From: Desulfuromonas sp. AOP6
GTDB taxonomy: Bacteria; Desulfobacterota; Desulfuromonadia; Desulfuromonadales; SZUA-540
Direction: 5' to 3'
Assembly: GCF_009731355.2 (NCBI RefSeq)
Contig: NZ_AP022810.1
Coordinates: 682,001-746,000, forward strand
Length of the DNA stretch: 64,000 bases
The translations under genes and the position numbers were made by a program. A model generated the notes under the pieces. That model was given only the letters and a program-made list of their open reading frames with translations, was not told the origin of the DNA and made no database searches. This document shows, one piece after another, positions 24,568 through 33,549 of this stretch (position 1 is its first letter; every line of letters starts with the position of its first letter).

Positions 24568-27279
24568 GTGAGCCTCAGTCTCAGGAGTAAACTTTTTTTC
24601 GGTTTTCTGGCCGTTGCCGCCCTGGCGGCGACATCGGGATTCTTTGCCCTGAGTGCCAACCGGCAGATTGTCGGCTATTTCGCGGGAGGGGAAAGCCATT
24701 TTCGCTCCAACGTGGCGGCCGCCACCGAAGTGGCCAGCCATGCCAAACGCCTCGAAAGTCATCTCCTTCTCTATCTATCCCTTCACAACGCCGAGGATCG
24801 CGCCGCCGTCTTCTCCCTTTATGAGGGGATGGGTCGTGAACTGGCCACGCTGGAAGCCCAGGTGGAGAACCCCGACGCCCGCCGTTTTTTGGAGACCCTT
24901 CAGCGCACGCAGGAAACAGTCAGGCACCTGGCGCTGACTCTCGTCCTGGCCCATGACGAAGAGCTGGACGACTCCAGCGAATTTGTGCTGGCCCGCCACA
25001 ACACCGCCTTGCGCAATCTGAGTGACGCTGTCAGTCATCTGGCCGCCAGCGCCTTGCGTATCGCCCATATCGAAACCAATTTTCTCAACAAGCAGGAAGC
25101 CATCACGGCGGCAACAGCCGTGGCCAGCCTGGCCAAAAGGGCCGAAAGCAGTCTGCTGTTCTTCCTTTCCCTTGGCTGCGAAGAGGATCGGGCCGATTTC
25201 TTCGATTTTAATCTGGAGCTGACACGAAACATCGATATTTTACGGGATCGGGTCAAGGAGCCCTTCGGGCAGGCCCTGCTCGACCGTATCGCGGCCGGTG
25301 AACGGGACATGTTTCTGGCCGGACGGCAGCTGGTGGAAATCCGTGATGCCGGGGTCGTCGGCGGCCAGTTCAATTATCATAGGAATGAGGCCTTGCTGCG
25401 CGACCTGCACGGGGCGGCGGCCAGCATCCGTGCCCTGGGCGTCCAGTTGGCGGATTACGAAGTCGGTCTGGAGAGCCAGCTTAAAGCTGGTGCCGTTGAC
25501 AGGGCGCAACGCACCATCTTTCTGGTCTCCCTGGTTATGGCGGCCGTGGTGACGCTCGCTTTGGGCCTTGGCTACCTCATCTCCCATTCCCTCTCCCTGC
25601 GCCTGCAGAAGCTGAAAGCGGCCGTCGCCGACATCGGCCGCGGCCATCTGGAAACGGCTGTTCCCGTCGACAAAAATGACGAAATCGGCGAGGTCGCCAC
25701 CGCTATCAACCTGATGGCGAGAGACCTGCACCATACGCTGGTGTCGCGGCGTTATGTCGAAAATATCCTCCATTCCATGATGGATATGCTGCTGGTCTTT
25801 GACTCGGACCTTCGCATCCAGGTAGTCAACCGTTCAACCGTGAGTCTGCTCGGCTACCCTGAGGAAGAACTGATCGGCCGCTCTTTCATTGATATCGTCG
25901 GCACCGATTTCAATGAGATGATCAGCCGGAACCTTTTTCACGCCGGCTTTGTTTCCAATATCGAACTGCACTTTCTGGGCAAGAGCGGTAAGCGGATACC
26001 GGTGCTCTTCTCCGCCAAGGTCATGCGGGATGATGGGCGCAGCGTGGAGGGTGTGGTGTGCGCCGCCCGGGACATGACCGAGAGCAAGCGGGGAGAGGAA
26101 GAACGTGCCCGTCTGCAGGCCCAGCTCATTCAGGCGCAGAAGATGGAGACCGTCGGGACTCTGGCCGGTGGCATCGCCCATGACTTCAACAACATCCTGA
26201 CCCCCATTCTGGGCTTCAGCGAACTGTGCAAGGGCGAGGTGCCCGGCGACAGCCGGGCCAGCCAGTGTCTCGACCATGTCATCAACGCCGCCCGCCGCGC
26301 CCGTAATCTTGTGCAGCAGGTGCTGACCTTCAGCCGGCGCACCGAGGGCAGCCGGCGTCCCGTTGACTTGGCGCAGGTGGTCAGCGAAGCGGTGGAATTT
26401 CTGCAGGCCTCTTTGCCGAAAAAGATCGGCCTTCGTCAACGGCTGGCGGTCGATTTGCCCCTGGTCATGGCTGATCCGACCCAGATCCACCAGATATTGA
26501 TGAATCTGGGGACCAATGCCCTGCAGGCCATGCCGAACGGGGACGGTGACCTGGAAGTCGTTCTGGAGGAGGTACGTATTGATGCCGCCCAGTCCAGAAT
26601 ACACCCCGAACTCAAGCCGGGTCCCTACCTGCGCCTGCAGTTCCGCGACAATGGCCAGGGTATGAGCGAAGAGACCTGCAAGCGGGTGTTCGAACCCTTT
26701 TTCACCACCAAGGATGTGGGGCAGGGGACGGGATTGGGGCTATCGGTCGTGCACGGGATTGTGACCAGTCATGGCGGCCATATCTCTGTGCAGAGTGTCG
26801 AGGGTCGGGGAACTACCTTCACTATTCTGCTGCCGGCCGTCGTCGCCCCGGAAATGGACGGCGCGCCTGCCGTCGTCGGTACCACAGCGGGGCAGGCTCA
26901 TATCATGCTGGTGGATGACGAGGAGATCGTGCTGTTGCTGGTGCAGGAGATGCTGGAGGCCCAGGGGTACCGGGTGTCCGCTTTTGAAGGGGCCGAGGAG
27001 GCCTTGGAAGCCTTTGGCCGCCGCCCGCAGGATTTCGATCTGGTCATCACCGATTTGTCCATGCCGGACAAAAACGGTCTGGATCTCGCCCGTCAGTTGA
27101 AGGGGATTCGTCGCGACTTGCCCATTGTGCTGCTGAGTGGATTTGTGGGGACGATATCCCCTGAGGAGAGCGCGGCGGCCGGCATCGACCGATTGATCAT
27201 GAAACCGATCGTGGCCGCCGAACTCCATGAGGTGGTTGGCGCTCTCCTGGAGGGAGACGCAGCGTCCTCCCCAGGGTAG
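24568..27279 (+). CDS. Hybrid sensor histidine kinase
   Basis: A 903-residue membrane sensor starting at GTG with GGGAGGGG upstream. The order is: transmembrane segment (about 10-28), a large helical periplasmic sensor domain (30-315), a second transmembrane segment (317-338), HAMP (340-392), PAS (about 400-510), HisKA with H538 in GGIAHDFNNILTPILG, HATPase with the FFTTK-GTGLGLS motif, and a receiver domain with D829 in ITDLSMPD. No separate response regulator is adjacent. The signal is unknown; the two-part helical sensor region looks duplicated, with ASHAKRLESHLLLYLSL and ASLAKRAESSLLFFLSL. Confidence 0.93.
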   Translation: MSLSLRSKLFFGFLAVAALAATSGFFALSANRQIVGYFAGGESHFRSNVAAATEVASHAKRLESHLLLYLSLHNAEDRAAVFSLYEGMGRELATLEAQVENPDARRFLETLQRTQETVRHLALTLVLAHDEELDDSSEFVLARHNTALRNLSDAVSHLAASALRIAHIETNFLNKQEAITAATAVASLAKRAESSLLFFLSLGCEEDRADFFDFNLELTRNIDILRDRVKEPFGQALLDRIAAGERDMFLAGRQLVEIRDAGVVGGQFNYHRNEALLRDLHGAAASIRALGVQLADYEVGLESQLKAGAVDRAQRTIFLVSLVMAAVVTLALGLGYLISHSLSLRLQKLKAAVADIGRGHLETAVPVDKNDEIGEVATAINLMARDLHHTLVSRRYVENILHSMMDMLLVFDSDLRIQVVNRSTVSLLGYPEEELIGRSFIDIVGTDFNEMISRNLFHAGFVSNIELHFLGKSGKRIPVLFSAKVMRDDGRSVEGVVCAARDMTESKRGEEERARLQAQLIQAQKMETVGTLAGGIAHDFNNILTPILGFSELCKGEVPGDSRASQCLDHVINAARRARNLVQQVLTFSRRTEGSRRPVDLAQVVSEAVEFLQASLPKKIGLRQRLAVDLPLVMADPTQIHQILMNLGTNALQAMPNGDGDLEVVLEEVRIDAAQSRIHPELKPGPYLRLQFRDNGQGMSEETCKRVFEPFFTTKDVGQGTGLGLSVVHGIVTSHGGHISVQSVEGRGTTFTILLPAVVAPEMDGAPAVVGTTAGQAHIMLVDDEEIVLLLVQEMLEAQGYRVSAFEGAEEALEAFGRRPQDFDLVITDLSMPDKNGLDLARQLKGIRRDLPIVLLSGFVGTISPEESAAAGIDRLIMKPIVAAELHEVVGALLEGDAASSPG

Positions 27280-27294
27280 CTGGGAACCTGGCGT

Positions 27295-27795
27295 CTATTT
27301 CTTGCGGCGGAAGACGTCCGTCTTGAGGCTGGACACACGGTCGAGAAAGAGAAAACCGTCAAGATGATCCAGCTCGTGCTGGATGGCCACCGCTTCAAAG
27401 CCACTGGCCTGGATTACCGTTTCACGTCCCTGCCGGTCGAGGAACTGTACTACCACCTGCTCGGCCCGGCTGACGTTGCCCGTGTAGTCCGGCACGCTCA
27501 TGCACCCTTCGCGCATGCTGCTGCAGCCTGCCTTCTCCAGGATCACCGGATTGACCATCACCAGCAGACCGTGATTGTTTTCCCTGCCCAGCTTTGACTT
27601 GGACACGTCGACGACAAGGGCCCGGCGGGTTGCGCCGATCTGCGGCGCCGCCACGCCCACGGAGTGGCCGGCGGCAACCATGGTGTCGATCAGATCCTCG
27701 ATGAGAGATTCCACCGAGGCGTCGAAAGCCTCTATCGGTTCGCAGACGGTTTTAAGAATCGGGTCGGGGTAAAGTCGGATTTCCTGTACGGCCAT
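27295..27795 (-). CDS. def: Peptide deformylase
   Basis: A 166-residue metalloenzyme that removes the formyl group from nascent N-terminal methionine. All three motifs are present: GVAAPQIG (47-54), EGCMS (96-100, metal ligand C98) and HELDH (140-144). It follows the ACT-domain gene by 3 bases and is convergent with the histidine kinase gene. Confidence 0.96.
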   Translation of the reverse strand: MAVQEIRLYPDPILKTVCEPIEAFDASVESLIEDLIDTMVAAGHSVGVAAPQIGATRRALVVDVSKSKLGRENNHGLLVMVNPVILEKAGCSSMREGCMSVPDYTGNVSRAEQVVVQFLDRQGRETVIQASGFEAVAIQHELDHLDGFLFLDRVSSLKTDVFRRKK

Positions 27796-27798
27796 GGT

Positions 27799-28338
27799 TT
27801 AAAGCTCAACGGGGGTGATGGAGCGGACGTTGATATCCACTTGCAGTTCGTCCTTGAGGCCGGCCATGATCTCTTTCAGCGTGTCCTCGTCCTGGCCCTC
27901 GGGCAGCATCGCTTCGAGCATCATGACATAGACCGGGCGCTCCTGGCTGCCGACCAGCTTGGTGTTGAGATCGGTGATGTTGATCTGGCGGTGGGCAAGC
28001 TCCTGGGTGACGCGATAGACGATGCCGGGCTTGTCCGAGCCGTAAACCGAGATCATGCAGATTTCTCCGCGCAGGTCCGGGCTCAGTTCTCCTCCTGGCT
28101 TGAGTACGCGCACAAAGACGGAGAGGCCGCTCTCCTCGATGTTGGCGAAGGCGTCGAGAAAGGGCTGCTTGCTGTCGATGTCGGGGCTGGAGACGATGAG
28201 GATCATGGCGAACTGGCCGCCAAGCAGGGTACAGCTCGAGTCAGCGATATTGCAGCCGAGACGGTAGAGAACTTCGGTAACGTCGGCAACGATGCCGGGT
28301 CGGTCGCGGCCGATGATGGTCAGAGCGAAATAGTGCAT
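27799..28338 (-). CDS. GcvR-like protein with two ACT domains
   Basis: A 179-residue protein made of two ACT domains (about 1-80 and 88-175), each beginning with a G-x-D-(R/K)-PGI motif (GRDRPGIVADV, GSDKPGIVYRV). This is the layout of the glycine cleavage repressor GcvR, which senses glycine. The ATG at 28338 has GTGGAG upstream; an earlier GTG has no ribosome site. It has no DNA-binding domain and would act through a partner. It probably forms an operon with def. Confidence 0.85.
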   Translation of the reverse strand: MHYFALTIIGRDRPGIVADVTEVLYRLGCNIADSSCTLLGGQFAMILIVSSPDIDSKQPFLDAFANIEESGLSVFVRVLKPGGELSPDLRGEICMISVYGSDKPGIVYRVTQELAHRQINITDLNTKLVGSQERPVYVMMLEAMLPEGQDEDTLKEIMAGLKDELQVDINVRSITPVEL

Positions 28339-28431
28339 GACAGACTCCACGGGCAGGGGTGAAATGAATCATGACTTTTCTAGCATGAACAGACCCGCTT
28401 GCCAAGATGATCTCTGCCAACACAAAGAAAA

Positions 28432-28456
28432 AGCCCCTGCCGATTCGGCAGGGGCT
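28432..28456 (-). terminator. Intrinsic terminator
   Basis: An 11-bp perfect stem (AGCCCCTGCCG/CGGCAGGGGCT, three-base loop) followed on the minus strand by TTTTTCTTT, 28 bases after the secreted-protein stop codon. Confidence 0.9.
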
Positions 28457-28484
28457 ATGACATAACAACGCAACAGATCAGGTT

Positions 28485-29642
28485 TTATTCCGTCCTGGGG
28501 ATCAGGCGGATGGCAAAAGAATCGGGGGTCGGCCAGTTGGCCGAGTTGCCCAGGGTGATGTACCAGTTGAGGCTGAGGTTGGCGAAGTCGTCGATGGGGC
28601 CGGGGGCCACCCAGGGATCAGCCGCCCACTGGGCCAGCAGCTCTGCCGAAACCGGCTTGGCGACGCCATCGGAAATGTAGGCTTTTTCCAGACCGTCAAC
28701 AGGGTCAATGTAGGTGCCTTCCTGGGAGCGATAGGTCATCCAGGTGCCGTCGCAGACGCCGGCGACTTCGTCAAAAGTCCCCTGACAGTTGGCCATGAGA
28801 ATGTTGTCGGTGTAGTACAGTTGATCGCTGTCCCAATACATGCCGTAGATGGTGATGGGGGCGCTGTTCCACAGGCCAAACAGGTTGTAGTGGTTATCTG
28901 AGATGCCGTTGGACTCGAAGCGGTCTTCAGCGGCCTGCAGGGCAAAGTCACCACGCTCGTTGGGATCGAAATAGCCGGGCTCGGGGTGATGCTTGTCAGG
29001 GGCGCCGAAGAGACCATGGGCGAAGAGAGCGACCATGTCCTTGTCGCGGGCTTCGCCGATGACGACCGGCTTGCCAGTGCTGGTGGTGATGGCGAGTCCG
29101 TCGCCGACAGTGGAAGGAATCCAGTTGCCGTTGGCGTCGACAAAGCCCAGCTCGATGGCGAAGTCGGTGAGATCCACGCCCGTCCAGTTGGAGAGTTTCT
29201 GCATCATGCTGTAGGTTTTAACCGAACCGTCATTGGTTACATTGAACTTGATAACGGTGGGCTGTGCGAGATTGTTCATGAGCGATTTAAAGCGTTTGCT
29301 CGACTGGAAGGGGTCGGAGCACTGCTTGATGGTGAAGTCATAGGGGTTATAGCCGGAAGTCATCACGCAGTTGGTGCCGTCCTGATCGTCGCCGTTGACA
29401 ATGCTGATACCGGGGGCCTGGGAGTCACTCTCTTTCCAGCTGATGCCGCCGATGGTGGTGCTGAAGCTGGCGTCAGTGTAGATAAAGTTGACGTACGACT
29501 CATACAGAGTGTAGGGCCCCAGGTTGAGGTCGACGTCGGTGGTGTCCCAGGCCGTGATGGTGGCGGCCTGAGCCACGCCGGCGAAGGCCAGCAGGCTGAG
29601 TGTGGCGGTGAGTTTTTGCAGCAGTCTTTTGGGGTTTTTCAT
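28485..29642 (-). CDS. Secreted protein, probable choice-of-anchor F family
   Basis: A 385-residue exported protein from the ATG with AGGAAGGACGCAA upstream. It has a signal peptide ending AQA (about residue 26). The body starts ITAWDTTDVDLNLGPYTLYESYVNFIYTD and contains GGISWKESDSQAPGISIVNGDDQDGTNC, features I associate with the choice-of-anchor F family of surface proteins. No PEP-CTERM, LPXTG or other sorting tail is seen. It is monocistronic with its own terminator. Function unknown. Confidence 0.75.
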   Translation of the reverse strand: MKNPKRLLQKLTATLSLLAFAGVAQAATITAWDTTDVDLNLGPYTLYESYVNFIYTDASFSTTIGGISWKESDSQAPGISIVNGDDQDGTNCVMTSGYNPYDFTIKQCSDPFQSSKRFKSLMNNLAQPTVIKFNVTNDGSVKTYSMMQKLSNWTGVDLTDFAIELGFVDANGNWIPSTVGDGLAITTSTGKPVVIGEARDKDMVALFAHGLFGAPDKHHPEPGYFDPNERGDFALQAAEDRFESNGISDNHYNLFGLWNSAPITIYGMYWDSDQLYYTDNILMANCQGTFDEVAGVCDGTWMTYRSQEGTYIDPVDGLEKAYISDGVAKPVSAELLAQWAADPWVAPGPIDDFANLSLNWYITLGNSANWPTPDSFAIRLIPRTE

Positions 29643-30229
29643 TTGCGTCCTTCCTTTCTCCATGTGCATTGGGCCAGAGGCATCCCCCCTGGCACGTTGT
29701 TGTTCTCCAGCGCCGGAAAGACAGATCCCGTCGCTGGAAACCTTCGATACACCCTCCAGGATGTCACTCCGAAACGTTGACGGAGTTTCGTTGGCTTCAT
29801 AGCATCGGTTGTGCCAGCTTTTTTAATGAGAATTGGTGGGCCTTGATGAAGGAGGGTTTATTTAGAAAACATCATCGAAAGAACTGCTGGCGAACTCTGT
29901 TCGTGATGTGGCGGTCAGTACGCGGAAAATACAAAGGTTTTTCCTCAGGCGAAACCATTTTTCTAATGGGGAATCCGTGGGGGGTTTCTGGGGGTTTTCC
30001 CTTATATGACATTAATTACCGTTAAGTATTTAAGTGCGGGAGAAATGAGGGAATTGATGCTGGTGATTTCACCTTCAGTAGGGGGGAAACACCATTGATT
30101 TTTGTTAATTTTGGTATTTGCCCATGAATAAGTGGGGTGCACTGGCTGGCAAGTTGTCCGTCTGCTTGCGCCGGCATGTTGCCTCTGCTAGCATGCAGCG
30201 TCTTTACGTACTAATTGGGGAGATAGAGA
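29643..30229. other. Divergent intergenic region
   Basis: About 590 bases between the secreted-protein gene and slyX. TTGCGC and TAGCAT with a 17-base spacer (30166-30194) may be the slyX promoter. Several short frames exist, but none has a ribosome site or recognisable product. The rest is moderately AT-rich with no strong repeat. Confidence 0.5.
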
Positions 30230-30433
30230 ATGAATGCTGATGAGAAGAGCCTGACGGAGCGCCTGATCGAGCTGGAAATACGCTATGCGCACCTGTCTGA
30301 GCAGGCGGAAGAACTCAATGACGAGGTGGTGCTGTGCCATCGGCGGCTGGACGGGCTGGAGCGAGAGAATCGCCGCCTGCAGGATGCCCTGAAGTCCCTG
30401 GCGCCCGACACCCCCGAATCGCCGGACGAATGA
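30230..30433 (+). CDS. slyX: SlyX family protein
   Basis: A 67-residue, highly charged coiled-coil protein (heptad pattern across residues 8-57, with LTERLIELEIRYAHLSEQ and LDGLERENRRLQDAL). The length and sequence match SlyX, whose function is unknown. Its stop codon overlaps the ATG of the radical SAM gene, so the two are translationally coupled. Confidence 0.88.
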   Translation: MNADEKSLTERLIELEIRYAHLSEQAEELNDEVVLCHRRLDGLERENRRLQDALKSLAPDTPESPDE

Positions 30434-32043
30434 GTCGGATCGCCGGGCAGGATCTGCTGCTCATCCACCCGCCGGCAGCCAAACCGGCCGAGCCGCCTCT
30501 GGGTGTGGCCGCCCTGCTGGGACATCTACGCGGTCTCGGTTTCGCGGCGGCAGCGCTGGACGCCAATCTGGAGGCCTATCTCTACCTGCTCGAAACGTCC
30601 CGGCTGGAAGGCGCGCTGGGGTCATCGCCATCCCGTGCCCTGCAGCGGGCCGTGCGCCATGCCCGTGCTTCCCTCGACCTGCTGCGCTCACCGGAGGCGC
30701 TGCGGAGCTTTGCCCGCTACGGCACGGCGGTGCATCATCTCAATCAGGCCCTGTCGGTCTATGGGGGTGATGGTGGGCGGGAACGCCTGACCTTGGGGGA
30801 TTACCAGCACGGGGAACTTTCCGAATTCTCTCCTGCCGACCTTGAGCGGGTGGCCGCGGGGGAGATATCTACCCTGTTCGCTCCCTACTTCCGTGAACAG
30901 GTGCTGCCGCAACTGGAAGTACAGCGGCCGCGCTGGGTCGCCCTCTCCGTCAACTACCGCCACCAGGTCCTGCCCGCCTTCGAATTGGCCGGGATGATCC
31001 GTCGTCACCTGCCGGACGTGGGCCTGGTGGGCGGCGGCGGCATGTTCACCTCCTGGAAGCCTTTTCTGCACAAGAGCGGGCAGCGTTTTTCCTGCTTCGA
31101 CCATATCGGTTTCGGTCCTGGTGAATCGGTATTGAACACGCTGCTGGCCGGCAGCAGCCCCGCCGGCGCCTATGAGCTGGAAGACCCTGCCGCCATTGCC
31201 TTCACCCCGGATTACAGCTTCGCCCCCTTCTCCCAGTATCTGTCCCCCGTGCCGGTGCTCCCTTTGAGTGCGTCCCGTGGCTGCTACTGGCAGAAGTGCC
31301 TCTTTTGCCCCGAGGCCACCTCGCCGACCCATCCCTGGGCGACGGTGGAGGACGCCTCCTTCGTTCCCTGGCTGCTGGAACTGAGCGCTCGTTATAGCAC
31401 GCCCTTTCTCCATTTTTCCGACAACGCCATGCCGCCGCGCCTGCTTAGAGCTATGGCTGCCCGGGCGGAAGAGATGTCTGCGCTGCGCTGGCACGGTTTT
31501 GTGCGTTTTGAAAAAGCGCTCCTTGACGCCGATCTCGTCCAAGCCCTGGCTGACGGTGGCTGCCGCCTGCTGCAGTTGGGACTGGAAAGCGGTTCCCAGG
31601 CCGTGCTCGACCGCCTGGGCAAGGGAACCCGCCTGGCCGACGTTTCGGCAATTCTGCGCAATCTGCAGCGCGCCGGTATCGCCACCTATGTTTACATCAT
31701 GCTCGGCACCCCCGGTGAGACCGCAGCCGACGCCGAGGCGACCCTGGATTTTCTTGAAGAACACGCCGAAGCCGTGACCTTTCTCAACGCCGCCATCATG
31801 AATCTGCCCCGTCAGTCGGAGATACTGGACCGGCCCGCCGACTTCGGCATCGAAGGCTCCATGCTTCCCACGGACAGCGAGTCTCTGGGGCTTTACGAAA
31901 CCTTTCAGTCCTCTTCCGGCTGGGGGCGTAAAGAGGCCCGGCGTTTTCTGCAACAGCGCCTGCTGGCTTCCCCGGCGGTACGGGCCATGGTCAACCGCGT
32001 TCCCCCGCTCTTTACCTCCAGTCATGCCTTCCTCTTTTGCTGA
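30430..32043 (+). CDS. B12-binding-type radical SAM protein
   Basis: A 537-residue enzyme. The N-terminal region (1-230) looks like a cobalamin-binding domain in its overall form (IHPPAAKPAEPPLGVAALLGHLRGLGF, VGLVGGGGMF), but the B12-coordinating DxHxxG is not evident. The radical SAM core has C285-x4-C290-x2-C293 and later the GLESGSQAVLDRLGKG and GTPGET segments. The CX4CX2C spacing differs from the usual CX3CX2C. The substrate is unknown. Its ATG overlaps the slyX stop codon. Confidence 0.85.
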   Translation: MSRIAGQDLLLIHPPAAKPAEPPLGVAALLGHLRGLGFAAAALDANLEAYLYLLETSRLEGALGSSPSRALQRAVRHARASLDLLRSPEALRSFARYGTAVHHLNQALSVYGGDGGRERLTLGDYQHGELSEFSPADLERVAAGEISTLFAPYFREQVLPQLEVQRPRWVALSVNYRHQVLPAFELAGMIRRHLPDVGLVGGGGMFTSWKPFLHKSGQRFSCFDHIGFGPGESVLNTLLAGSSPAGAYELEDPAAIAFTPDYSFAPFSQYLSPVPVLPLSASRGCYWQKCLFCPEATSPTHPWATVEDASFVPWLLELSARYSTPFLHFSDNAMPPRLLRAMAARAEEMSALRWHGFVRFEKALLDADLVQALADGGCRLLQLGLESGSQAVLDRLGKGTRLADVSAILRNLQRAGIATYVYIMLGTPGETAADAEATLDFLEEHAEAVTFLNAAIMNLPRQSEILDRPADFGIEGSMLPTDSESLGLYETFQSSSGWGRKEARRFLQQRLLASPAVRAMVNRVPPLFTSSHAFLFC

Positions 32044-32050
32044 ACGGCCA

Positions 32051-32079
32051 TTGACAGGGCGTTTTTTTGGGTGTTAGTC
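32051..32079 (+). promoter_or_regulatory. Candidate sigma70 promoter of mgtE
   Basis: TTGACA and TTAGTC separated by 17 bases, about 47 bases before the mgtE start. The leader is too short for a magnesium riboswitch. Confidence 0.55.
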
Positions 32080-32125
32080 TTAGCCGTTTAAGTTCCCCAA
32101 GACCCGACGAGGAGGAGAAAAGACC

Positions 32126-33481
32126 ATGGATAAAAAGCTGGAGATGCTCCTCGATACGGTGAGAAAACTGATTCGCCGCGGGGCCTACCCCAATCTCACC
32201 AAGGTTATCGCCAAAACCCACCCCGTCGATATCGCTCACCTGTTCCGCTACCTCGACCTGAAGGAGCAGCGCATCCTCTTTAATCTTATCGAGGAGGCCG
32301 AGACGGCGGCCTACGTCCTTTCCGAACTTGATCACAGTGTTGGCGCCCAGCTGCTCGAGCAGATCGAACCGGAGGCGATCACCGAAGTTCTGCAGGAGAT
32401 GCCCTACGATGACGCCGTCGACATCATCCGCAATATGCCCGAGGAACTGGCGGAAGAGATCCTCAACATCATGCAGGACGAACACTCGGAGGAGATCGAA
32501 CAACTCCTGCGCTACGACGAGGATACGGCCGGCGGCATCATGTCGACGGAGATCTTCTCTCTCAACCAGGATCTCAGCGTCAAAAAGGCCGTCGAGTCGC
32601 TGCAGCAGGCCGAGGACGTGGAGATGGTTTTTTACCTCTACGTCACCGACGAGAACAACCATCTGGTCGGGGTGCTCTCCCTGCGCCAGTTGCTGACGGT
32701 GCCGCCGTCGACTCTGCTCAGGGACATCATGATCCGCGACGTCATCAGCGTGCGCACCGACATGGACCAGGAAGAGGTGGCCCTGCTGGTCGCCAAGTAC
32801 AACATCCTGGCCATCCCCGTCGTCGATGACGGCAACAAGCTCATGGGTATCATCACCGTCGATGACGTAATCGATGTCATGCGGCAGGAGGCCACCGAGG
32901 ATATCTACAAGATGGCCGGCGCCAGCGAGGAAGAGCTGCTGTACGGCTACAAGTCTTTCAAAATTGCCCGCCTGCGCCTGCCCTGGCTGGTGACCAACCT
33001 CTTCGGCGGCGTCATCACCGGCTATCTCATGTGGCGCTTCAAGGCCACCCTCGAACAGGTCATCGCCCTCATCTCCTTCATCCCGGTTATCACCGGCATG
33101 GGCGGTAACGTCGGCGGCCAGTCCGCCACCATCGTCGTGCGCGGCTTCGCCACCGGCCGCATCGATTTCTCGACCCTGCGTCAGGTCTTTTTCAAGGAAC
33201 TGCGCGTGGGGGTCATCATGGGAGCTGTCTGTGGCCTGGTCGTCGGTCTGGTCGCTTTTATCTGGCACCACAATGTCTATCTGGGCCTGGTCGTCGGTCT
33301 GGCCATGGTCACCGCCATGACCGTGGCGGCCACCATGGGGGTAGTCGCTACCTCCTTCTTCAAGAAAATCGGCATCGACCCGGCCATCGCCTCCAGCCCC
33401 TTCGTGCAGACGGCCAACGACATCACCGGCATCCTGATTTATTTCGGCACCGCCACCATGTTTCTCCGGCATCTCGTTTAG
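32126..33481 (+). CDS. mgtE: Magnesium transporter MgtE
   Basis: A 451-residue inner-membrane Mg2+ channel. The cytoplasmic N domain (1-130) is acidic and helical, two CBS domains follow (about 135-255), then a connecting helix, then five transmembrane helices (280-450) with the pore region PVITGMGGNVGGQSATI. Acidic residues between the N and CBS domains sense intracellular Mg2+ in this family. GAGGAG precedes the ATG. Confidence 0.95.
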   Translation: MDKKLEMLLDTVRKLIRRGAYPNLTKVIAKTHPVDIAHLFRYLDLKEQRILFNLIEEAETAAYVLSELDHSVGAQLLEQIEPEAITEVLQEMPYDDAVDIIRNMPEELAEEILNIMQDEHSEEIEQLLRYDEDTAGGIMSTEIFSLNQDLSVKKAVESLQQAEDVEMVFYLYVTDENNHLVGVLSLRQLLTVPPSTLLRDIMIRDVISVRTDMDQEEVALLVAKYNILAIPVVDDGNKLMGIITVDDVIDVMRQEATEDIYKMAGASEEELLYGYKSFKIARLRLPWLVTNLFGGVITGYLMWRFKATLEQVIALISFIPVITGMGGNVGGQSATIVVRGFATGRIDFSTLRQVFFKELRVGVIMGAVCGLVVGLVAFIWHHNVYLGLVVGLAMVTAMTVAATMGVVATSFFKKIGIDPAIASSPFVQTANDITGILIYFGTATMFLRHLV

Positions 33482-33549
33482 GGCCACTGTTGCAGGCTTG
33501 TTGGCTGCCAGCTGTTAAGATATTTGCAGTGAGAAGGGTTCTGTAATCA

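Noticed and set aside
30140-30175. Sigma54 promoter before slyX (TGGC...TTGC-like)
   Set aside because: The GG-GC spacing does not fit the required -24/-12 distance; a sigma70-like pair further downstream fits better.
32080-32125. Magnesium riboswitch before mgtE
   Set aside because: The leader after the predicted promoter is under 50 bases, too short for an M-box, and shows no stable hairpin.
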